Source: Agrobacterium arsenijevicii
GTDB taxonomy: Bacteria; Pseudomonadota; Alphaproteobacteria; Rhizobiales; Rhizobiaceae
Direction: 5' to 3'
Length of the DNA: 64,000 bases
Assembly (NCBI GenBank): GCA_000949895.1
Contig: JWIT01000003.1
Span: 1-64,000 of the forward strand
The notes beneath the pieces are model-generated. The model had not been told where the DNA came from, ran no database searches, and saw only the letters and a list, made by a program, of their open reading frames with translations. Of the stretch, positions 18,198 through 27,625 are shown piece after piece. Numbering within the stretch: the first letter of the stretch is position 1; each line of letters begins with the position of its first letter. Both the position numbers and the translations under genes were made by a program.

Positions 18198-19694
18198 TCA
18201 ATGCTCTTCGTACTGGCTGAAGCTCGGGTCGGCCAGATCGGCAAAGCGGGTGAATTCGGACTGGAAGGCGAGCTTCACCGTGCCGGTCGGTCCGTGACGC
18301 TGCTTGGCGATGATGACGTCGGCGGTGCCTTTCACCTTGTCAAACAGGGCTTCCCACTCGGCATATTTGGGATCGGAAATATCCCGCGGTTCCATGTTCT
18401 TGACGTAATATTCCTCACGGAACACGAACAGCACCACGTCGGCGTCCTGCTCGATCGAGCCCGATTCACGCAGGTCGGAGAGCTGTGGGCGCTTGTCTTC
18501 ACGGCTTTCCACCGCACGGGAGAGCTGTGAAAGCGCGATGATCGGAACGTTGAGTTCCTTGCCCAGCGCTTTCAGGCCCGTGGTAATCTGGGTGATTTCC
18601 TGCACGCGGTTTTCGCCGCTTTTGCCCGCCCCGGTCATCAGCTGAATATAGTCCACTACCAGAACGTCGAGTCCGCGCTGGCGCTTCAGGCGGCGGGCGC
18701 GGGCGGAAAGCTGGGCGATGGAGATACCACCGGTCTGGTCGATATAAAGCGGCACCTTCTGCATCATCTGGGAGCAGGCGACGAGCTTTTCGAAATCGGC
18801 CTCGGTAATGTCACCGCGACGGATTTTCGAGGACGACACTTCGGTCTGCTCGGAAATGATACGGGTCGCCAGCTGTTCGGACGACATTTCGAGAGAATAG
18901 AAGCCGACGACGCCGCCGTTTTTCGCCTTGAACGAACCATCAGGCTGGACTTCCTGATCGTAGGTCGCGGCGATGTTATAGGCGATGTTGGTTGCAAGCG
19001 AGGTCTTGCCCATACCCGGACGACCCGCAAGCACGATAAGGTCGGAACGCTGCAGACCGCCCATGCGGGCGTCGAGCGAATGAATGCCGGTGGAAATGCC
19101 GGAGAGATTGCCGTCACGCTCGAAGGCGGCGCCGGCCATGTCGATCGCCAGCGCCACCGCATCGTTGAACGACTGGAAGCCACCGTCGTAACGGCCGGTT
19201 TCCGCCAGTTCGAACAGGCGGCGCTCGGTGTCTTCGATCTGCGACTGCGGCGGCATGTCCAGCGGCGCGTCATAAGCGATGTTGACGACATCCTCGCCGA
19301 TCTGGATCAGCGCGCGGCGCAGGGCCAGATCGTAGATCGCCCGGCCGTAATCTTCCGCGTTGATGATCGACACGGCTTCAGCCGCCAGACGCGCCAGATA
19401 CTGCGCCACCGTCAGGTCGCCGATCTTGTCGTCGGCGGGCAGGAAGGTCTTGATCGTTACCGGATTGGCGGTCTTGCCCATACGGATGATATCGCCCGCC
19501 ACTTCGAAAATCTTGCGGTGCAAGGGTTCGTAGAGGTGCACGGGTTTGAGAAAATCCGACACACGGTAATAGGCGTCGTTGTTGACGAGGATGGCGCCCA
19601 GCAGCGCCTGTTCGGCCTCGATGTTGTTCGGGGCTTCGCGGTAATGCGGTTCCGCCGGTTGCGCGGGGGTGATCTTTCTCACAGCGTCGTTCAT
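18198..19694 (-). CDS. dnaB: Replicative DNA helicase
   Basis: 498 residues. It unwinds the replication fork as a hexamer. N-terminal DnaB domain (PHYREAPNNIEAEQALLGAI), linker, then the RecA-like motor with Walker A AGRPGMGKTS (about residues 225-234), Walker B VLVVDYIQLM, and LSQLSRAVESR with DLRESGSIEQDAD, all family-typical. The ATG at 19694 is followed by a short charged lead. The 324-nt gap to the divergent MarR gene contains both promoters, but no clear -35/-10 pair stood out. Confidence 0.97.
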   Translation of the reverse strand: MNDAVRKITPAQPAEPHYREAPNNIEAEQALLGAILVNNDAYYRVSDFLKPVHLYEPLHRKIFEVAGDIIRMGKTANPVTIKTFLPADDKIGDLTVAQYLARLAAEAVSIINAEDYGRAIYDLALRRALIQIGEDVVNIAYDAPLDMPPQSQIEDTERRLFELAETGRYDGGFQSFNDAVALAIDMAGAAFERDGNLSGISTGIHSLDARMGGLQRSDLIVLAGRPGMGKTSLATNIAYNIAATYDQEVQPDGSFKAKNGGVVGFYSLEMSSEQLATRIISEQTEVSSSKIRRGDITEADFEKLVACSQMMQKVPLYIDQTGGISIAQLSARARRLKRQRGLDVLVVDYIQLMTGAGKSGENRVQEITQITTGLKALGKELNVPIIALSQLSRAVESREDKRPQLSDLRESGSIEQDADVVLFVFREEYYVKNMEPRDISDPKYAEWEALFDKVKGTADVIIAKQRHGPTGTVKLAFQSEFTRFADLADPSFSQYEEH

Positions 19695-20018
19695 GGTTTG
19701 CGCGATCTCCCTTTGCCTGTGTGCTTAAACCTTGGGTTTGGCTTTCTGGGGCATGGCAGTCAATGATATTGTTGCAACACTATACGGCAGGCTGACGTCC
19801 GCTCTGCAAAGCTGGATCACATTTTTAGTTGTCCCCAGCAATCCACAGGCGGGTGAGGGACAGGCCCGGTTTAATGGCTCCGGAATTTCATGGCAACGTG
19901 ATTCGCTGCCATGAGTTTAGCGCATGGCAGACCCGGCGTGAAAGAAACTTGAAAATCGTCAGGCTTCCAAATAAATAGGCAGTAAATAAGTAGTGTGCTA
20001 ATTATAAGGCTGACTGAC

Positions 20019-20474
20019 ATGTCCCGCGAAACCGACAAGGAACAGCTTCTGGACGAGGTTTCCGCGTTCACCCGCAAGCTGCGCGCATTTTTTGACGCGC
20101 GGGTAGGGGAAAGCGGCCTGACGCTGGCGCGTGCGCGTGCGCTTTTCGCCCTGTCGCGGCGCGGGCCGCTGACCCAGACGGAACTTGCCGAAGAAATGGA
20201 AATCGAAACGCCGACGCTGGTCCGCGTGCTTGACGGCATGGAGAAACAGAACCTCATCGAGCGCCGTTCCGATGAGACCGACCGTCGTGCCAAACGCATC
20301 CACATGACGGTGGAGGGAGAGAAAACCTCCGAGACGGTGCAGGCGGTGGCAAAGACGCTTCGTTCGGAAATCGCTGCCGATGTTTCCTCGCAGGATCTGG
20401 CGATGGCGCTGGATGTCATGCGGCGGCTTTCGGCCAATCTGCAAAATCTGGCGAGCGGGAGGGTACAATCGTGA
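20019..20474 (+). CDS. MarR-family regulator of the adjacent efflux operon
   Basis: 151 residues from the ATG at 20019 (MSRETDKEQLL); a GTG eight codons earlier is possible but less likely. Winged-helix MarR core: LARARALFALSRRGPLTQTELAEEM, METPTLVRVLDGMEKQNLI, RRSDETDRRAKRIHMT (the wing). MarR proteins bind phenolic or lipophilic ligands and release promoters. Its stop overlaps the GTG start of the MFS gene (GTGA, 20471-20474), so it is the first gene of a regulator-pump operon that it probably represses. Confidence 0.9.
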   Translation: MSRETDKEQLLDEVSAFTRKLRAFFDARVGESGLTLARARALFALSRRGPLTQTELAEEMEIETPTLVRVLDGMEKQNLIERRSDETDRRAKRIHMTVEGEKTSETVQAVAKTLRSEIAADVSSQDLAMALDVMRRLSANLQNLASGRVQS

Positions 20475-22228
20475 GTACCGTGGTGCCGCAAACGGCGGAT
20501 GAGGCCGCTTCCGAAAATGCCGAAGCAACGGTCAAACCGGCTGATGTACAGAAAGAAGACGCCGCTGCTCCTCAGGTGACGAGCAGCGCAAACCCCGACG
20601 GAACCGCGCCGGAACCCGCCACTCCCGTCGCACCGCAACCGGTGGAGCGGCCAGTGTGGCTGCGGCTGTGTTTCATCTTCGCGGGCCTGGCGTTCTTCAT
20701 CACGCAAGGGTTGGGCATGAACCTCGTCATGGCCAATCTCTACCAGTTGCAGGGCGAGTTTTCCGCCACGGTGGCCGAGGTTGCCTGGCTTTCCGCCGCC
20801 TATATGGCGCCCTACGCCACGTTTTCCATCGCGCTGTTCAAGGTGCGCACGCAATATGGATTGCGGCCCTTTGCCGAACTTTCGATTATCGTTTTCGTGG
20901 TCGCCTCCTGCCTCAACCTGTTCGTGACAGACCTGCATTCGGCGATCGTTATCCGCTTCTTCAGCGGCATGGCGGCGGCACCTCTTTCCTCGCTCGGCTT
21001 TCTCTACATTCTGGAGGCCTTTCCACCCGCGCGGAAATTCTCGCTGGGCTTCAGCATCGCGCTCACCGGCACCTTGCTGTCAGCGCCGCTGGCGCGCATC
21101 GTTTCGCCCTCCCTGCTGGAAATCGGCGGCTGGAATGCCCTCTACACCATGGAAATGGGCTTCGCGCTGATCTCGCTCGCTTTGATCTACATGTTGAAAG
21201 TCACGCCGCCGCCGCGCGCGAAAGTCATCGAGCGTACGGATATTCTGAGCTATCTCCTGTTCGCGGGCGGCCTTGGCTGCCTCGCGGTCATGCTCACGCT
21301 TGGCCGGTTCTACTGGTGGTTCGAAACATGGTGGCTTGGCGTGCTTCTGGCCACGTCGATCACGCTCCTCACGCTGATGGTTTTCATCGAGTTGCCGCGC
21401 AAGAACCCGCTGCTCGACCTGCGCTGGATTTTCTCGAAAACCAACCTGCACGTCATCGCGGTCCTGCTCATCTACCGCGCGGTTTCCTCCGAGCAATCCT
21501 CGACGGCGGTCAGCTTTTACCAGCAGCTTGGTCTTTTGAACGACCAGACGATCTCGCTTTATGCTCTGGTGCTTCTGGCGACGGTTCTCGGCGGCGCGGC
21601 CTGCGCGTGGCTGATGCTGACGAAATATGTCGATACGGCCCATGTGATTGCACTAACCCTGATCGCGGCCGGCGCTTTCATGGACAGCCAGTCCAACAAT
21701 CTGACGCGGCCGGGTGAGATGTATCTCAGCCAGATGATGATCGCCTTCGGTGCCGCCATGTTCCTGCCACCTGTGATGGCTAAGGGCTTTGCCGCCGCAC
21801 TTGCGCGGGGGGCGCCCTATCTGGTGAATTTCATCACCATCTTCCTGTTTACCCAGATCACCGGATCGATGCTGATGACCGGGCTGCTCGGCAGTTTCGT
21901 GACGCTGCGTGAAAAATTCCATTCCAATATTCTGGTGGAAAATATCCTGCTCACCAACCCCGTCGTTGCCCAGCGCGTGTCGCAGCTTTCCGGCGCCTAT
22001 AGCCATGTCATCACCGATCCGGCGTTGCTGAAGGCCGAAGGGCTTTCCCTCCTTGGCCAGCAGGTCACACGAGAGGCCTATGTGCTTGCCTATAATGATA
22101 CCTTCCTTTTGATTTCCACCGTTGCGGCGCTGGCGCTCATGGCGCTTTTGCTCCACCTTGCATGGCTGCGCATCCGTCCTCGCTTTTTCCGGGACAATGT
22201 CGATGCCGCGCCGGCGCCACAGTCTTGA
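20471..22228 (+). CDS. EmrB-type MFS (DHA2) efflux transporter
   Basis: 585 residues, GTG start overlapping the MarR stop. An unusual cytosolic lead of about 55 residues, rich in Ala, Pro, Glu and Val, precedes the first helix. About 14 helices follow, as in the DHA2 family (LCFIFAGLAFFITQGLGMNL; WLSAAYMAPYATFSIALFKV is the motif A region). A large periplasmic loop lies before the last helix. With the membrane-fusion protein next door it should pump hydrophobic toxic compounds across both membranes with an unlinked TolC. The substrate is not predictable. Confidence 0.88.
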   Translation: MSTVVPQTADEAASENAEATVKPADVQKEDAAAPQVTSSANPDGTAPEPATPVAPQPVERPVWLRLCFIFAGLAFFITQGLGMNLVMANLYQLQGEFSATVAEVAWLSAAYMAPYATFSIALFKVRTQYGLRPFAELSIIVFVVASCLNLFVTDLHSAIVIRFFSGMAAAPLSSLGFLYILEAFPPARKFSLGFSIALTGTLLSAPLARIVSPSLLEIGGWNALYTMEMGFALISLALIYMLKVTPPPRAKVIERTDILSYLLFAGGLGCLAVMLTLGRFYWWFETWWLGVLLATSITLLTLMVFIELPRKNPLLDLRWIFSKTNLHVIAVLLIYRAVSSEQSSTAVSFYQQLGLLNDQTISLYALVLLATVLGGAACAWLMLTKYVDTAHVIALTLIAAGAFMDSQSNNLTRPGEMYLSQMMIAFGAAMFLPPVMAKGFAAALARGAPYLVNFITIFLFTQITGSMLMTGLLGSFVTLREKFHSNILVENILLTNPVVAQRVSQLSGAYSHVITDPALLKAEGLSLLGQQVTREAYVLAYNDTFLLISTVAALALMALLLHLAWLRIRPRFFRDNVDAAPAPQS

Positions 22229-22246
22229 ACCTCCAAGAGTGATAAA

Positions 22247-23314
22247 ATGCTGAAGAAGATTTTTACCCCCGTTTCCATTCTCGTGCTGCTCGGTGGTCTC
22301 GCCGGTGTCGCGCTCGTGCTTTACGCGTGGCGCCTGCCGCCGTTCCTCTCCTCCGTCGAAATGACCGACAACGCCTTTGTTCGGGGTTACGTCACGACGA
22401 TGAGCCCGCAGGTGAGCGGTTATGTCGTGGATGTGCCGGTGAAGGACTATCAGGAGGTCAAGCAGGGTACGTTGCTCGCAAAGATCGACGACCGCATCTA
22501 TCGCCAGAAACAGGCGCAGGCGGGAGCCGCACTCGATACGCAAAAGGCGGCACTGGACAATTCCCGCCAGCAGGAAAACGCGGCCAACGCCAACATCCTT
22601 TCCAGCGAGGCGGCGGTCGACAGCGCTGAAGCATCGCTGAAGCAGGCGCAACTTGCATCCGACCGTCAGGACAATCTCATCAAAAGCGGCGTTGGAACCT
22701 CCAGCCTGCAGGAAGAGGCACATGCCGCGCTTGAAAAGGCACGGGCATCACTGTCGCAGGCGAAGGCGGCGCTCGAAGTGTCACGGCAGGATTTGCAGAC
22801 GATCATCGTCAATCGTAGTTCCCTGCAGGCCGCTGTCGCCAACGCCGAGGCTGCGGTCGAGCTCGCCAAGATTGACCTCAACAATACCGAAATTCATGCG
22901 CCGGTGGACGGCAGGCTCGGCGAAGTCGGCGTGCGCACCGGGCAATATGTTACGGCTGGTACGCAATTGATGGCCGTTGTGCCGCATGATGTCTGGGTCA
23001 TCGCCAATTTCAAGGAAACCCAGCTTGCGGGCATGCAGGTCGGCCAGCCGGTGACGATCTCGGTGGATGCCCTGCATCGTCGCAAGCTTAACGGCCGTGT
23101 CGAGCGGTTTTCGCCCGCCACGGGATCTGAATTCGCCGTCATCAAACCCGACAACGCGACCGGCAATTTCGTGAAGATCGCCCAGCGTCTCGGCGTTCGT
23201 ATCGCAATCGACGCCGATCAACCGCTGGCGGCGGATCTGTCGCCGGGCATGTCGGTGGTCGTGCATGTGGACAAGAGCAACGAGCCTGCGGAAGCGGAGA
23301 CGGCGGCGAAATAG
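22247..23314 (+). CDS. EmrA/HlyD-type membrane-fusion protein
   Basis: 355 residues. One N-terminal anchor helix (VSILVLLGGLAGVALVLYAW), then a beta-barrel/lipoyl half (AFVRGYVTTMSPQVSGYVVD). A long coiled coil of about 110 residues follows (repeated A-x-x-x-L-x-Q-A heptads), then the second lipoyl half (IHAPVDGRLGEVGVRTGQYV) and a beta-barrel (VIANFKETQL). This is the periplasmic adaptor of the MFS pump. It lies 18 nt after the transporter. The RIME-like copy B begins 30 nt after its stop. Confidence 0.92.
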   Translation: MLKKIFTPVSILVLLGGLAGVALVLYAWRLPPFLSSVEMTDNAFVRGYVTTMSPQVSGYVVDVPVKDYQEVKQGTLLAKIDDRIYRQKQAQAGAALDTQKAALDNSRQQENAANANILSSEAAVDSAEASLKQAQLASDRQDNLIKSGVGTSSLQEEAHAALEKARASLSQAKAALEVSRQDLQTIIVNRSSLQAAVANAEAAVELAKIDLNNTEIHAPVDGRLGEVGVRTGQYVTAGTQLMAVVPHDVWVIANFKETQLAGMQVGQPVTISVDALHRRKLNGRVERFSPATGSEFAVIKPDNATGNFVKIAQRLGVRIAIDADQPLAADLSPGMSVVVHVDKSNEPAEAETAAK

Positions 23315-23344
23315 TGGGTACGTTGTGCATGCGGCGAGGGAGGC

Positions 23345-23500
23345 ACCCCCCTCTGTCCTGCCGGACATCTCCCCCACAAGGGGGGAGATCGAATTGTGGC
23401 TTTCGCTCGACAACCTCAACGTTGCGGCTATTAGCGATGTGGGATCGCCCTGCTGATCTCCCTCCTTGTGGGGGAGATGCCCGGCAGGGCAGAGGGGGGT
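23345..23500. repeat. RIME-like large palindromic element, copy B
   Basis: Arms at 23345-23389 and 23456-23500 (45 nt each) are complementary except for three positions. They are nearly identical to the arms of copy A at 7822-7975, while the 66-nt centre differs. It lies between the efflux operon and the rplI terminator. Confidence 0.88.
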
Positions 23501-23537
23501 AACCTCTCCGCACACTCCACGCCACCGCCAAAAAACG

Positions 23538-23570
23538 AAAAACCCCGGATGTCGCCATCCGGGGTTTTCC
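23538..23570 (-). terminator. Terminator of the rpsF-rpsR-rplI operon
   Basis: AAAACCCCGGATG-TCG-CCATCCGGGGTTTT hairpin lies 22 nt after the rplI stop. With A/T tracts on both sides it can work in both directions; on the minus strand it ends the ribosomal operon. Confidence 0.88.
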
Positions 23571-23591
23571 TTATGACCACAAGGCCAAATC

Positions 23592-24167
23592 TTATTCGTC
23601 GTCGCCGTTGCCGTCGGCTTCCGGATCGAAGAAGTCTTCCGGACGCAGCGCGTCTTCGTCAACGCCGTAGATGGCGTCGGCGGAGGTGAGGCTTTCGCCC
23701 TTGGACTGACGCTCAGCTTCTTCAGCCGAACGGGCAACGTTCAGCTCAACCTGAAGCTCGACTTCAGCATGCAGGTGCAGCGTAACGTCGTGCAGACCGA
23801 TGGTCTTGATCGGCGTGTTCAGTTCGACCTGGTTGCGGCCGATGTTGAAGCCTTCGGCAGCCAGGATATCGACAACGTCGCGAGCAGCAACAGAGCCGTA
23901 CAGCTGGCCGGTTTCGCCAGCCGAACGGACGACGATGAAGGACTTGCCTTCAAGTGCTTCGGCAACCTTCTGGGCTTCCGACTTGCGCTCGAGGTTACGG
24001 GCTTCAAGCGTTGCGCGCTCGGTTTCGAAGCGGGTCTTGTTGGCGGCGTTGGCGCGCAGCGCCTTGCCCTGTGGCAGCAGGAAGTTACGTGCGTAACCGT
24101 CGCGAACCTTTACGGTTTCGCCCATCTGGCCGAGCTTGTTGATGCGTTCGAGAAGAATAACGTCCAT
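23592..24167 (-). CDS. rplI: 50S ribosomal protein L9
   Basis: 191 residues. Starts [21 protein letters not shown], the classic L9 N-terminal domain, with [13 protein letters not shown] just after. The C-terminal domain ([32 protein letters not shown]) follows the long connecting helix. The usual length is near 150; the extra 40 residues form an acidic tail ([20 protein letters not shown]) seen in many Rhizobiales. Last gene of the S6-S18-DUF2232-L9 unit. Confidence 0.96.
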   Translation of the reverse strand: MDVILLERINKLGQMGETVKVRDGYARNFLLPQGKALRANAANKTRFETERATLEARNLERKSEAQKVAEALEGKSFIVVRSAGETGQLYGSVAARDVVDILAAEGFNIGRNQVELNTPIKTIGLHDVTLHLHAEVELQVELNVARSAEEAERQSKGESLTSADAIYGVDEDALRPEDFFDPEADGNGDDE

Positions 24168-24181
24168 CTTCTTGATCCTTT

Positions 24182-25156
24182 CTAGTTGTTGTTTTCGTTC
24201 GTGTTGTCAGTTTTCCGCGTCGGGGTGAGGGAGATCGTGCTGCGCACGTCGCTCAATCCCAACACAAGAATGAGAAGCAGCGGAAAGACAAAGACCGCCG
24301 ATAGATAGGCGAGGATGAGAACCGGCAGACGCCAGTCCTTTCCACGCGCGCGTTTGTGCAGCGAGGCATAGCCCGCCATCAGGAAGCCCGCGCCGAATGT
24401 GCCGCAGACGACGGCGCCGATCATGGCGGCGGCGCCACCGAAGAACATGGCGACGATGCCGCAGAGAAAAACGAAGATGGCGTTGCGGTGCATGCGCAGC
24501 GCGGAAGGGATGTCCTCGCGCGGGCGAAGGCCCTTACCGAAGGAGCCGACCAGCCGGGCCGCGAAATAATAGGCCGCAAACAACAGGATGACCCACAGGC
24601 CGCCCTGAACGATCGGCAACATCAGAACCAGCAGCGACTTCGTCTGCGCAAGCGCCTCGACATTGGGTTCGAACAGCGGTTCGCGGCTCTGCACTGATGT
24701 CATCATCAGGTCGACCATGCGGGCGACGAGATCGGGACCATATCCGATCATCCAGCCAAGAATGACGACCGCGACCGAAACCAGAAGGCAGAGATGCAGG
24801 ACGATGCCAGACAGCGGATACCAGGCGAGCAGATCATCCGGGCCACCGAGTTCGGAGGCGGGGCGTGCCAGATTGGCAAGATGCGAAAGCCAGCCCGCCG
24901 GGATCAGCGTGAAGATCGCGATGGTCAGCGAAAAGAGCGGCGATATGACGAGCGCGCCGATGATCGCCGTGGTGATGATCGCAACAACGGCAGCGCGATT
25001 GCCCCAGCCCATGCCGGCGATGAAGATGGGCATGGCCGAACCGGCGTAAAGCAGGAAAGAAAAGGACGACTGTGCCGTTGCGCCAAGCGTTAGAAACGCG
25101 GCGCATATGCCGGCGAGAACGCCGGTGATCAGCACTGTCTGGTTCAACTTTTGCAC
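24182..25156 (-). CDS. DUF2232 polytopic membrane protein between rpsR and rplI
   Basis: 324 residues, GTG start ([20 protein letters not shown]). About eight hydrophobic helices, with glycine/alanine-rich segments such as [20 protein letters not shown] and a charged cytosolic C-tail. The fold resembles the DUF2232/YybS family, a predicted membrane component also found near ribosomal genes in other bacteria. No function is established. It lies 14 nt upstream of rplI and 188 nt after rpsR, so it shares the ribosomal operon's transcript. Confidence 0.82.
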   Translation of the reverse strand: MQKLNQTVLITGVLAGICAAFLTLGATAQSSFSFLLYAGSAMPIFIAGMGWGNRAAVVAIITTAIIGALVISPLFSLTIAIFTLIPAGWLSHLANLARPASELGGPDDLLAWYPLSGIVLHLCLLVSVAVVILGWMIGYGPDLVARMVDLMMTSVQSREPLFEPNVEALAQTKSLLVLMLPIVQGGLWVILLFAAYYFAARLVGSFGKGLRPREDIPSALRMHRNAIFVFLCGIVAMFFGGAAAMIGAVVCGTFGAGFLMAGYASLHKRARGKDWRLPVLILAYLSAVFVFPLLLILVLGLSDVRSTISLTPTRKTDNTNENNN

Positions 25157-25344
25157 TTCGCTGTCCTGCTAGAAACTTGAGCAGTTAGAGGACCGGTCCA
25201 ATCAGGATCGTCGTCCCCAACATGGGATTTATGGTATCGATCCACGCCCAACGCGGAAGGATCAGTAGTTTTCGACCCGCTGATTAAGAGCCAGCTGATC
25301 TACGAAAACGAGGCCGCGCCAAAACGCAGCCTCGCTTCAAATCA

Positions 25345-25593
25345 TTACGCTACGACGTAAGGCAGCAGGCCGAGGAAACGGGCGCGCTTGATCGCCTGGG
25401 CGAGTTCGCGCTGCTTCTTCTGGGAAACGGCCGTGATGCGGGAAGGAACGATCTTGCCGCGCTCGGAAATGTAGCGCTGCAGGAGACGAACGTCCTTGTA
25501 GTCGATCTTCGGAGCGTTTGCGCCGGAGAAGGGGCACGTCTTGCGACGGCGGTGGAACGGGCGGCGTGCCTGGGAAGAGGATGTATCAGCCAT
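25345..25593 (-). CDS. rpsR: 30S ribosomal protein S18
   Basis: 82 residues. [15 protein letters not shown] near the N-terminus, then [20 protein letters not shown] and [20 protein letters not shown], the S18 core that contacts S6. Lies 14 nt downstream of rpsF on the same strand. The Cys in KTCPFSG is the single conserved cysteine; a full zinc site is absent. Confidence 0.97.
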   Translation of the reverse strand: MADTSSSQARRPFHRRRKTCPFSGANAPKIDYKDVRLLQRYISERGKIVPSRITAVSQKKQRELAQAIKRARFLGLLPYVVA

Positions 25594-25607
25594 TGGTCAA
25601 TTCTCCT

Positions 25608-26069
25608 TTATGCACGGTCTTCGCGCGGACGGCGCGGACGGTCTTCGCGGTCGCCGAAGCCACCTTCGCGCGGTGCGCGGGGACCACGATCTTCACGCGG
25701 GCCACGGTCCGGACGGTCGCCATCGCGGCGCGGACGGTCGTCACGGTCGCGCTTCTGCATCATCGCGGACGGGCCTTCTTCGTGGGCTTCGACGGCGATG
25801 GTCATGTAGCGAAGAACGTCTTCGTTGATGCGCATCTGGCGCTCGATTTCATGGATTGCAGGCGCCGGAGCGTCGATGTCCATGAGAGCGTAGTGAGCCT
25901 TGCGGTTCTTCTTGATGCGGTAGGTGAGGGACTTCAGACCCCAGTTCTCGACGCGTCCGACTTTACCGCCGAACGATTCGATAACGCCCTTGTACTGCTC
26001 GACAAGTGCGTCGACCTGCTGGGCAGAAATATCCTGCCGGGCAAGGAAGATGTGTTCGTAAAGAGCCAT
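25608..26069 (-). CDS. rpsF: 30S ribosomal protein S6
   Basis: 153 residues. [20 protein letters not shown] and [16 protein letters not shown] mark the S6 ferredoxin-like fold, complete by residue 95. The remaining 50 or so residues are a low-complexity tail built of Arg-Asp-Arg, Pro-Arg and Arg-Gly-Pro-Arg-Glu-Asp units, a basic/acidic mix quite unlike the E. coli poly-Glu tail. First gene of the S6-S18-DUF2232-L9 operon. The 291-nt gap upstream has no gene and must carry the promoter. Confidence 0.96.
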   Translation of the reverse strand: MALYEHIFLARQDISAQQVDALVEQYKGVIESFGGKVGRVENWGLKSLTYRIKKNRKAHYALMDIDAPAPAIHEIERQMRINEDVLRYMTIAVEAHEEGPSAMMQKRDRDDRPRRDGDRPDRGPREDRGPRAPREGGFGDREDRPRRPREDRA

Positions 26070-26360
26070 TTAAGCTTTGCCTTTCTTGCGTTTCGTCCTT
26101 CACCCGGCAACGGCGCTAAGCCTCAACGACTGCTCTTGGGTAGGCGGTGAAGCCTTAAAGCAAGAAAAGCGTTGTTCGAGACGGTCGAGAGCGGAGACAC
26201 GGGAGGCCGGAAAAACCTTATGGTTCCTGCTGTTCCGTTACCGGAACCAGCCCTCCGTTCAGCCACCAGCCAATTGGACCGGGTGTTGTGAACAGCGCGC
26301 TTATACCCATTTTTGCCCGGAATGCAAGGACCGAGGGCGAAAAAGCGCGCCGTGCTCTCG

Positions 26361-27404
26361 TCAGATCGGCATCGGATATTGCCGGTGGATCGCCGCGATG
26401 CCCTTCAGCACCTCTTCCGGCAGCACCACATCGGCTGCCGCGATATCCACCTTCAACTGCTCCATCGTCGTTGCGCCGATGATGACCGAGGCCATGAAGG
26501 GGCGTGTCAGGCAGAACGCGATGGCAAGCTTTGCCGGATCGAGGCCATGTTGCGCGGCAAGCTCCAGGTAGGCCTTGACCGGCGCTTCCTGAAGCGGTTG
26601 CAGGCGGCCGCCGAGATCCGCGTTGATGGTGGCGCGCGATCCCGCCGGGCGGGCACCGTTCTGGTACTTGCCGGTGAGAATCCCGGCCGCCAGCGGCGAA
26701 TAGGCGAGCAGGCCGACATCCTCGTGATGGGCGACTTCCGCCATGTCGAGATCGAAGGTGCGGTAGAGCAGGCTATATTCGTTCTGGATGGTGGCGACGC
26801 GTGGCAGGCCACGGGCCTCGGCAATATCGATATACTTCTGGGTGCCCCAGGCGCTTTCGTTGGAAAGACCGATGGCGCGGATCTTGCCGGCTTTCACCAG
26901 TTCGCCGAGCGTGTCGAGCTTCTCGGTGATTTCAGCCAGCGTGCGCTCTTTCTCCTGACCGAAGGCATTGAAGCTCCAGGCGCCGCGGAAATGATAGGTG
27001 CCGCGGTTCGGCCAGTGGATCTGGTAGAGGTCGATATAATCAGTCTTCAGGCGCTTGAGGCTGGTATCCACCGCCTCGCGGATGGCGCTCGCATCGATAT
27101 CGCGGCCACCGCGAATATAGTCGCGACCGGCGCCGGCGACCTTGGTGGCGAGCACGACCTGATCACGCTTGCCGGTCCTTTCGAACCATGTGCCGATATA
27201 ATCTTCCGTCCGCCCCTGCGTTTCGGCGGAAACGGGGGTGGTGGGGTAAAGCTCGGCCGTATCGAAGAAATTGACGCCCTTCTCCAGCGCGTAATCCATC
27301 TGCGCATGCGCTTCGGCTTCGGTGTTCTGCGTGCCCCACGTCATTGTGCCAAGGCAAATTTCGGACACGGAAATACCCGTGCGGCCCAATAGTCTCTGTT
27401 TCAT
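26361..27404 (-). CDS. Aldo-keto reductase, Tas-like
   Basis: 347 residues from the ATG at 27404 (MKQRLLGRTGISVSEICLG); the frame runs on upstream but without family similarity. AKR TIM barrel: LGTMTWGTQNTEAEAHAQMD, FFDTAELYP (catalytic Asp and Tyr), VLATKVAG (Lys), DLYQIHWPNR (His) and a C-terminal IIGATTMEQLK for NADP binding. Spacing and wording resemble E. coli Tas, an NADP(H)-dependent reductase. Physiological substrate unknown. It is divergent from fabD. Confidence 0.9.
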   Translation of the reverse strand: MKQRLLGRTGISVSEICLGTMTWGTQNTEAEAHAQMDYALEKGVNFFDTAELYPTTPVSAETQGRTEDYIGTWFERTGKRDQVVLATKVAGAGRDYIRGGRDIDASAIREAVDTSLKRLKTDYIDLYQIHWPNRGTYHFRGAWSFNAFGQEKERTLAEITEKLDTLGELVKAGKIRAIGLSNESAWGTQKYIDIAEARGLPRVATIQNEYSLLYRTFDLDMAEVAHHEDVGLLAYSPLAAGILTGKYQNGARPAGSRATINADLGGRLQPLQEAPVKAYLELAAQHGLDPAKLAIAFCLTRPFMASVIIGATTMEQLKVDIAAADVVLPEEVLKGIAAIHRQYPMPI

Positions 27405-27625
27405 GGAAATGTTCCGGTGCTTGGGGAGATGTTTTGAAAGGTGGCATGAAAGTAATGGGGAATTGCCGCAGTGCAAGAAAAAATATGATGAAAAGAAAGG
27501 GGAAAATAGATCGGCAAAACCCGTGGATGGGGTGCCGGAGGGCTTCAAGCCTTGACTCCTAAGGCCGGAATGTGAATGGAAGTCCAAAGAATAAAGGCAA
27601 GGCCAGACAAGAAGGACCACATCCC

